From NCBI RefSeq assembly GCF_947507565.1, contig NC_089193.1, forward strand, positions 682,001-746,000: a DNA stretch of 64,000 bases. Reading direction: 5' to 3'. Shown here piece by piece: positions 58,650-64,000 of this stretch (position 1 is the stretch's first letter; the number at the start of each line of letters is the position of its first letter). The position numbers and the translations under genes were made by a program. The DNA is from Oscarella lobularis. Its lineage: Eukaryota; Porifera; Homoscleromorpha; Homosclerophorida; Oscarellidae. The notes beneath the pieces were generated by a model. That model was given only the letters and a program-made list of their open reading frames with translations, ran no database searches and had not been told where the DNA came from.

Positions 58650-59271
58650 TACAGGATCGTACTCTTCTTATATTTTTTCCGTGTGTTTTTTTGCAACGTG
58701 CGGCGTTCGATGCTCTTCCCGCCTTTTTCGCTGATCTTGCGTCTTTTGTAACATTGAAAATAGTTTCAACACCTTCACCTTTACCAAAACATTGCATACG
58801 GGAAAATATTTTTTGATTGTCATACAATAAGCGTACCATAAAGTATGTTTTATTGTAAGCAATCATAAAGTATCATAATTCTTTGTAAGCAATAGTTGCC
58901 TATCATCGGCACGAGGCAACTGATTTCGGCGTTTTTGCAGTAACGGCTATCCAATATGTTTCATCCAGCGAATATTATAAATCACTAAACCAATGTAATT
59001 TACAGACATTTTGCAAATAATAAATGTTCTACAGCAAAAAATTAATTTTTGCAACAATTTTTTGTTTTAAATTATTTTAAAATTTATGGTTTTGAAAGTT
59101 AGACAATTGACAAAACGATGGTGCCCCCTGTTTCCATGGGTTCTCCCGTTTCAATAGAGGACTAACTACAACATTATAGTCAAAAGAAGCCCATTCTATA
59201 CCCTTGCTGACGTAATATCTACCCGCCTGTGCTATTTTGCGTTTTGAACACATGTTGGCTCTGTCTTTACG
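58650..59271. other. No gene seen
   Basis: AT-rich sequence upstream (minus strand) of the gypsy remnant. Overlapping frames on both strands lack motifs. Confidence 0.4.
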
Positions 59272-59634
59272 TCACCTTTTGGCCATTTCGAACATGTCCT
59301 CCGGTTTATGCAAAAAGGTGGGTCCAAGCGCGGAAGTCGCCAACATGACCTCTGGAGGAGTACGCAAACGCTCACTAGTTTGATGCGTAATCGAATCTTT
59401 AGATCTTTTCGTGTGTTGCGAGCAACAACACCAGGGTAAGATATAGATTCCCGACCGGACAATGTCACACATGCTGAAGTCGTCGAACGGAGAAATGTCA
59501 CTACTAAGACACGGAATGACGTAAACGAAGTCTAGATAAACAAAATTATGTACGTCTGCATTATTGCCCTCATTTTCCTCATCGTCGACGTCACCATCGC
59601 TCTCTTCAACGGCATCAACGACGTCATCGTTCAA
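59272..59634 (-). CDS. Hypothetical 120-residue open frame
   Basis: The frame starts MNDDVVDAVEESDGDVDDEE, with a markedly acidic N-terminus, then a hydrophobic and cysteine-containing middle. No family is recognised. It lies between a gypsy and a hAT remnant on the same strand and could be a piece of either or of an unrelated host gene. Confidence 0.22.
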   Translation of the reverse strand: MNDDVVDAVEESDGDVDDEENEGNNADVHNFVYLDFVYVIPCLSSDISPFDDFSMCDIVRSGIYILPWCCCSQHTKRSKDSITHQTSERLRTPPEVMLATSALGPTFLHKPEDMFEMAKR

Positions 59635-59639
59635 TGATT

Positions 59640-60423
59640 TAAAGAAAAATACGGTATAATGTTATTCAGCGCACTCGGGGCTTAGTTGTCTGTCAGTAAC
59701 TTATGCCTTCTTTACAGTCAGGTTTTGTATTTGTGATTATGATCACTGTAGTAGGACAGATGCTGCTGCTAAGGAAAAGAAACGAAACTTTTCTGTTTCA
59801 GTCCGCCTAACTCAGCCAAGCGCTGCTCAAAATCGGAGCCGACGATCAAACGGTGAGATTTTTACATAACGTAATTTTGTAGGTAACTCGTTGCCTTCTC
59901 CAGTGTCTGTTTTGAGAGTGCGAGAAGACGTTCTAAACGCCTATACTCCGTCTCGTCAACAAGGAACTTTATCGAGCAGAAGGGAGCAGAGGCAAACAAG
60001 CGCACTAACCGAAGGACATGCAAGATTCGGACTCTCTTGATATTTTTAAACCAGTTCACCTTCAACAATTGTTGTCCTACGAATTTTTCTTTTCCTGTTT
60101 CGTCCCATTATAAGGCATTCAGACATAGTTGTCGTTTGACGGTAAATTGATCTGTTAGTTTGTTTGTCTGCACGCACTCATGATGTTATGTTATGTGCGT
60201 GAACGGTGAAAATCATTGCAGTATCGATACAGTCAGGAACGAAGAAATACAATTTTCTCAAAATAAAGTCAGCCTCACACTGGTAGACAATAGGGATCAC
60301 TTTCGACAACGTTACGACATTCTCTGCTGACATTTCAACTGTTGCATTTAAAAAAATTTTAGAAGTTGGAAAGCGTCCTCAACAAGAGAAACATCAGAAT
60401 GGGTCAGAAAAACGTCTACCCGT
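59640..60423. other. No gene seen
   Basis: Short frames only. It may be part of the decayed DNA transposon whose transposase fragment lies at 60424-60640. Confidence 0.35.
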
Positions 60424-60640
60424 TCAAGTATGCAGAGCCGCTTTGATGGCCGCTTTCTGTCGCAGGATTGACAGGAACATGTACAACGTTGAATTCCATC
60501 TGGTGTCCACGTCTTGCTTTTGAGCTACATGCCTCGCAAACCTCCTTAAGCTAAATTGCAGCGTTTGAGCTGCGATAAAAATACGATAGAGTCCCGTATC
60601 AAATATGAACGACATGTATTATGGAACGCCTATTTCAAAA
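60424..60640 (-). pseudogene. hAT-family transposase fragment
   Basis: The minus-strand frame contains AAQTLQFSLRRFARHVAQ and then QDVDTRWNSTLYMFLSILRQ, the conserved C-A-H-TLQL and TRWNST blocks of hAT transposases (ZBED/Hobo/Ac/Tam3 group). Only about 60 residues survive, between the RNase H-like core segments and far short of a full transposase. The frame stops shortly after AALHT. The terminal inverted repeats were not found. Confidence 0.65.
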
Positions 60641-61161
60641 AACGAAAAGACTTCGCACTGCATGTTTAGCACGAATAAATACGTACACCTTTCGTAAACA
60701 TGCGTGTGTATTATCAACCGTCTTAGTCGAGAAGGCACGCAGTTATAGGCCATAATGTGGAAGGGGGTGAACCTCAGGCACTGTGAAACACCTGTACGTA
60801 TGTATGAAAAGACTCGTTCTTCGAGATGCATCGACCACTTTGTGCGTGCTATGGCTCATTCGAAAGCTCTGTTTTTTCCCTATCTTACCCTCAAAAATTA
60901 ATTTTCTTGGTGCCGCAGTTTGGGTTGACTACCGCTTGAAAAACCAAAAGTGACATCATCTATTACGTGACACCGTATTGCGCTTGTAGCAGGCAAAAAT
61001 AGCGGACTCGAGCACGCAGTACGATATCGACGCGAGCCAGCTATGTATCGAAGCTTTGTTGACTTTCGTAGCAAAGCGTAAAGGAAGCCTCAGTGTCTCA
61101 ACGCTCGTCTTGACGATTTGGCACGACCATTAGGCGACTTCCCAAGGTCATAGTAAGTTGA
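60641..61161. other. No gene seen
   Basis: Non-coding as far as can be judged. It probably includes flanking parts of the hAT relic. Confidence 0.35.
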
Positions 61162-61198
61162 CCTGACCCTTCACGTGACCTACGGGAGAAGGGTCAGG
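61162..61198. repeat. Perfect 11-bp inverted repeat (hairpin)
   Basis: CCTGACCCTTC at 61162-61172 and GAAGGGTCAGG at 61188-61198 are exact reverse complements around a 15-base loop. No gene is adjacent. It may be a fragment of a small inverted-repeat element. Confidence 0.6.
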
Positions 61199-61889
61199 CC
61201 AAACGCCCTATCATTCCCCTTTGTCTAGCCTCGCAAGCCATTCTCTCCTTTAATAAAGGGCGCTTTAGCGCCTCCATTACTGGGAGAGTCTGGGCTCACT
61301 CGTCTGTGTCATAGGCCATGTGACTTTTCACGTGACAATCATCCACTAATTTAGTTTGTAATTTGGTGCCTGTTACTGGCTGGATTTAAATAATCAGATT
61401 AAATGACGTCACGTTGGTTAATTTGTTTAACTGAACTGTGGCTCGCAAGTGATGGACGTGCCTTCTGAGCTAGCCGAGAGAGCGGTTTCCGTTTTCCTTG
61501 AAGTTTTTTTGAGCAAATTCTTTCGTCCAATTCTTGCGAAGACCTGTATAGTAGTACGCATTTGTTTCGTAATTCTTTTGCAGCGCGCCAACAACGGCCA
61601 TCGCACGGCTTGCGAGGATTTTATGTTGGTTATACGAGGTAAATGCGTTCTCTAGGTCAGTTAGAGGCTATTTCGGCCGCTATCGTTGGCCAAGATTAGT
61701 CTGGGGGCCAGACCTCTTTGCTCGGGGAAGAAGATGGTCTTGTCACCAGCGCGCACTCAGTCTGTACTAGCCACGCTGTACAGTGCGGCCCAATCAGCGC
61801 GCTTGAATTTATTGAGTTAGTCTATATTAAAGTACCGATAAGGCGCATGCTATTGGCAACGATGGAAACCGAGTGAATTGAGCGAGAGG

Positions 61890-62965
61890 CAAGATCCGCT
61901 GCTGCTAAATTTGGGTTCCAATCGCTCCGCGGGAAAGAGCTAAAAGCCATTGTGTCACTGGCTTTAAATCGGAGACGTCTTTGTTTGTCTGCCGGGAGGC
62001 TACGGCAGGACATTGTGCTTCGCTTGCTTGCCCTGAACTTTTTATAGGTTACGAAGAGTCTCTCGTCAGTCAATCGTCATCGTGGTTTCTCCGCTCACTG
62101 CTTTGATGCAAGACCAGTCTGGAACGATCGGAACCGCCGGAGTTACAACTGCGTGCGCTACGGATAACGTTGATGCAGATGAATTCCGCCAAAGCCCAAT
62201 TATTTTAATAAGTCCGAAGATGTTGCTTGGAAACAGAAAATGGAGAATCTTGCTACGCTCAAATTTCTGTCAAGAAAATCTGGTAGCGATTGCCATAGAC
62301 GAAGCGCTCTGTGTCAAATCATGATGGCTTTTTATTCTTTATGAACGTATGTATACATACAACTTTCTTCAGGGGAGAGGCCTCTTGCAGAGAATAGGCC
62401 TGGCTGCGTGAGGTGCGTAGATTGGTGTCTCCAACTGTCAGGATGATGGCTGTGACTGCGACTGCATCGACCACGAGCCAGAAAAGCATCGCAAACATCC
62501 TTGGAAAGACGAATCCAGTTATTGTGTCGGTCTCCCTGAACAATTGCAATATCTTCTTTTCTGTGCAGCATTTTGATTCTGTCGAAGCCAGGTTCTCTCC
62601 CATAGTTGACACTCTCCGACAATCATTCTAGACTGCTCAGCGCACTATATCATCTTCTGTCCTACTATCGCTGACTTCTCTGACCTCTACGACTTCTTTA
62701 GAAGAAAGCTAGGTAATTCGTTCCTGCATTCGCGTGACGCCCCTGATATGAGCAAATACCTAGAGGTGTATCACAGTCGTCTGGAGAAAACCCGTAAAAG
62801 TAAGACTGTCGCGTCGTTTGCGAAAACGACATTGCCCCTACGTATTGTCATAACAACAGTCGCGTTTGGAATGGGTATCGATTGCCCTAAGGTTAGGTTA
62901 GTTTTTCATTTTTGCGCACCGGAAGATATAGATACAGTATTAGACAAAATTATAAGGACACTCAA
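61890..62965 (+). pseudogene. RecQ-like helicase pseudogene
   Basis: The order of RecQ motifs is kept across several frames. FGFQSLRGKE comes near 61910, then a Walker A region readable as VCLPGGYGRTLCF in a second frame near 61990. VIVSPLTALMQDQ follows at about 62075, then AIAIDEALCVKS at 62290 (DEAH altered to DEAL). MAVTATASTTSQKSI lies at about 62445, and LRIVITTVAFGMGIDCPKVR at about 62840. The conserved arginine-finger motif (QETGRAGRDG in the family) is not found. Frame changes and an apparent insertion around 62325-62400 mean it cannot make a helicase. RecQ-like relics of this kind are often dispersed in invertebrate genomes. Confidence 0.75.
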
Positions 62966-63023
62966 TGTAAAAAGACGCTTTCCTAAACGTCTTCTAAAGA
63001 AAGCACTCATTGCTAAATGTTAA

Positions 63024-63488
63024 TTGTTGTTAAAAATAGGTTACTCCTCAGGATAAAAACACATTAAACCGTTCCCTAAATCTTTATTAAAAACATTAAG
63101 GTGGTAATATCAATACCTCGGTCTAAAAATGTCAAAAAAATAAAACACGCTCAAAAAATACTTTGATCTATGTTCTATGCATTCGGCGAGTAGCGGATTC
63201 GATTGTCGTTATGGAACGCCTGCAACGTTCGGTCTAACGATGAAGGTTTCAAACTATCGCGCTCTAATAAACAGAAAAGTGGTCTTTTTCGTCATTTTAT
63301 TACGTATAAGACATTATTTGGGGTGAGTAAGACCTTATATGTTATAATAGATACGTATATGTTGACTAATTATATTTCTCGGTGGCTTCGTTTCGCCGGT
63401 TCGACGCTCCTTGCGTCGAACGCTTCAAGCACCTCACCCAGCTCGACGTTGACAATCGGCCGCTAAAGTACGGTGAGTTTTACTGTGG
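63024..63488. other. No confirmed gene; one possible exon
   Basis: A segment at about 63382-63468 could code FRRFDAPCVERFKHLTQLD before a GTGAGT donor-like site, but there is no domain and no partner exon. The rest is AT-rich spacer before an LTR. Confidence 0.3.
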
Positions 63489-63597
63489 TGTGAGACTCTA
63501 TAGTCTAAGGACAGCACGCTATGCATTACGTCACATACTACACACATATATGCACGCTATATACCTAAATACACTCACTTGGTATCACAATAGCACA
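63489..63597 (+). repeat. Probable 5' LTR (about 109 bp)
   Basis: The right end is fixed by the adjacent primer-binding site. The left end is placed at TGTGAGACTC by analogy with the TGTGACGG starts of the other short LTRs, so it is approximate. Confidence 0.6.
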
Positions 63598-63618
63598 TGG
63601 TGACAGTCTAGGATTCGA
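63598..63618 (+). other. Primer-binding site
   Basis: TGGTGACAGTCTAGGATTCG immediately after the LTR. Its reverse complement ends ...TGTCACCA and contains CGAATCC, as in the T-loop and acceptor end of a tRNA. It differs from the site of the element at 13647, so a different tRNA primes this one. Confidence 0.75.
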
Positions 63619-63622
63619 TCGT

Positions 63623-64000
63623 AATGCAATCTCTTCACCCCGAACGTTTCGACATGCGCAACGGCGCAAAAGAATGGCCTCTATGGATCGACCATTTCGA
63701 ACGGTTCCGAATCGCTTCGGGCCTAGACAAAAAGGGGGAAAAGGTCCAAGTCAACACGCTCCTCTTCCATCTCGGCAGAAAGGCGGAGGAGATATTCAAA
63801 TCGTTCAATCTGACAGCAGCGAACGCCGACAAGTACGACACTGTGAAACAGAAGTTCCAGAATCACTTCGTCCGGCAGCGGAACGTCATCTATGAACGAG
63901 CGGTCTTCAATCAGCGAGTCCAGCGCGAAGGCGAAAAAGCGGAGTCCTTCATTACGGCTCTGTTCACGCTCGCCGAGCACTGCGCGTACGACGACTTACG
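63623..64000 (+). CDS. Gag N-terminal region of gypsy element, partial
   Basis: An uninterrupted frame from ATG 63623 (MQSLHPERFDMRNGAKEWPL) to the window edge, about 126 codons. It has the Gag features WIDHFERFRIASGLDKK, LLFHLGRKAEEIFKSF and RAVFNQRVQREGEKAESFIT, typical of the retrotransposon Gag helical region. The zinc knuckle and Pol would lie beyond the window. Divergence from the Gag at 13677 shows a separate subfamily. Confidence 0.8.

Larger units (their letters stand above)
63489..64000 (+). mobile_element. 5' end of a Ty3/gypsy retrotransposon, runs off the window
   Basis: LTR candidate 63489-63597 (TGTGAG ... GCACA), primer-binding site from 63598, and an open gag frame from 63623 to the window end. 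The LTR-PBS-gag order matches the intact element at 13560. Confidence 0.8.

Noticed and set aside
1-64000. CRISPR arrays, operons, Shine-Dalgarno sites or prophage
   Set aside because: No evenly spaced direct repeats with unique spacers were seen, and the intron-containing genes are eukaryotic.

Overview
This is metazoan nuclear DNA. The coding regions are split by GT-AG introns of about 43-62 nt, polyadenylation signals lie close behind stop codons, and the domain set is animal-type (Roc-COR-Death, CARD, Kelch/EGF receptor kinase, midasin-type AAA+). The very short introns, gene density and expanded Ank/Roco, NLR-like and CARD genes suggest an early-branching invertebrate, perhaps a sponge. 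That placement is inference; no marker gene fixes it.

Layout. 1-7000 holds broken or small innate-immunity-like loci: an NB-ARC/SAM pseudogene (+, 1592-2372), an unrecognised helical-protein gene (-, 2640-3904) cut by a Ty3/gypsy 3' remnant (to 4184), an EGF-domain fragment (+, about 4630-4918) and a CARD-coiled-coil-Kelch gene (-, 5520-6836). 9651-13163 (-) encodes a signal peptide, Kelch repeats, cysteine-rich/EGF modules, a membrane helix and a TKL-like kinase; its juxtamembrane part is disrupted. 13560-18152 is a complete young Ty3/gypsy retrotransposon with 87-bp LTRs, a 5-bp target duplication and an intact 1400-codon Gag-Pol ORF.

18785-45988 (-) is the dominant feature: a giant midasin-like gene of about 8,870 codons. 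Its first visible coding exon is about 22.8 kb without an intron, followed by eleven short exons. It joins six AAA+ modules, a long helical linker, ASH/MSP-type immunoglobulin-like domains and three von Willebrand A domains.

47688-48895 is a foldback element with about 0.5-kb inverted arms and TA flanks. 49332-55359 (+) is an ankyrin-Roc-COR-Death gene in which nearly every ankyrin repeat is one 99-bp exon and a three-exon unit has been amplified six times. 56911-64000 is repeat-rich: a kinase-like exon beside a decayed gypsy element, a hAT transposase fragment, a decayed RecQ-like helicase, and the start (LTR, primer-binding site, gag) of another gypsy element running off the window.

Working together: no operon-like logic is expected. 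The intact 22.8-kb reading frame is an internal control showing that sequence quality is good, so the frameshifts and stops in neighbouring receptor-like loci are more likely real decay than sequencing noise.
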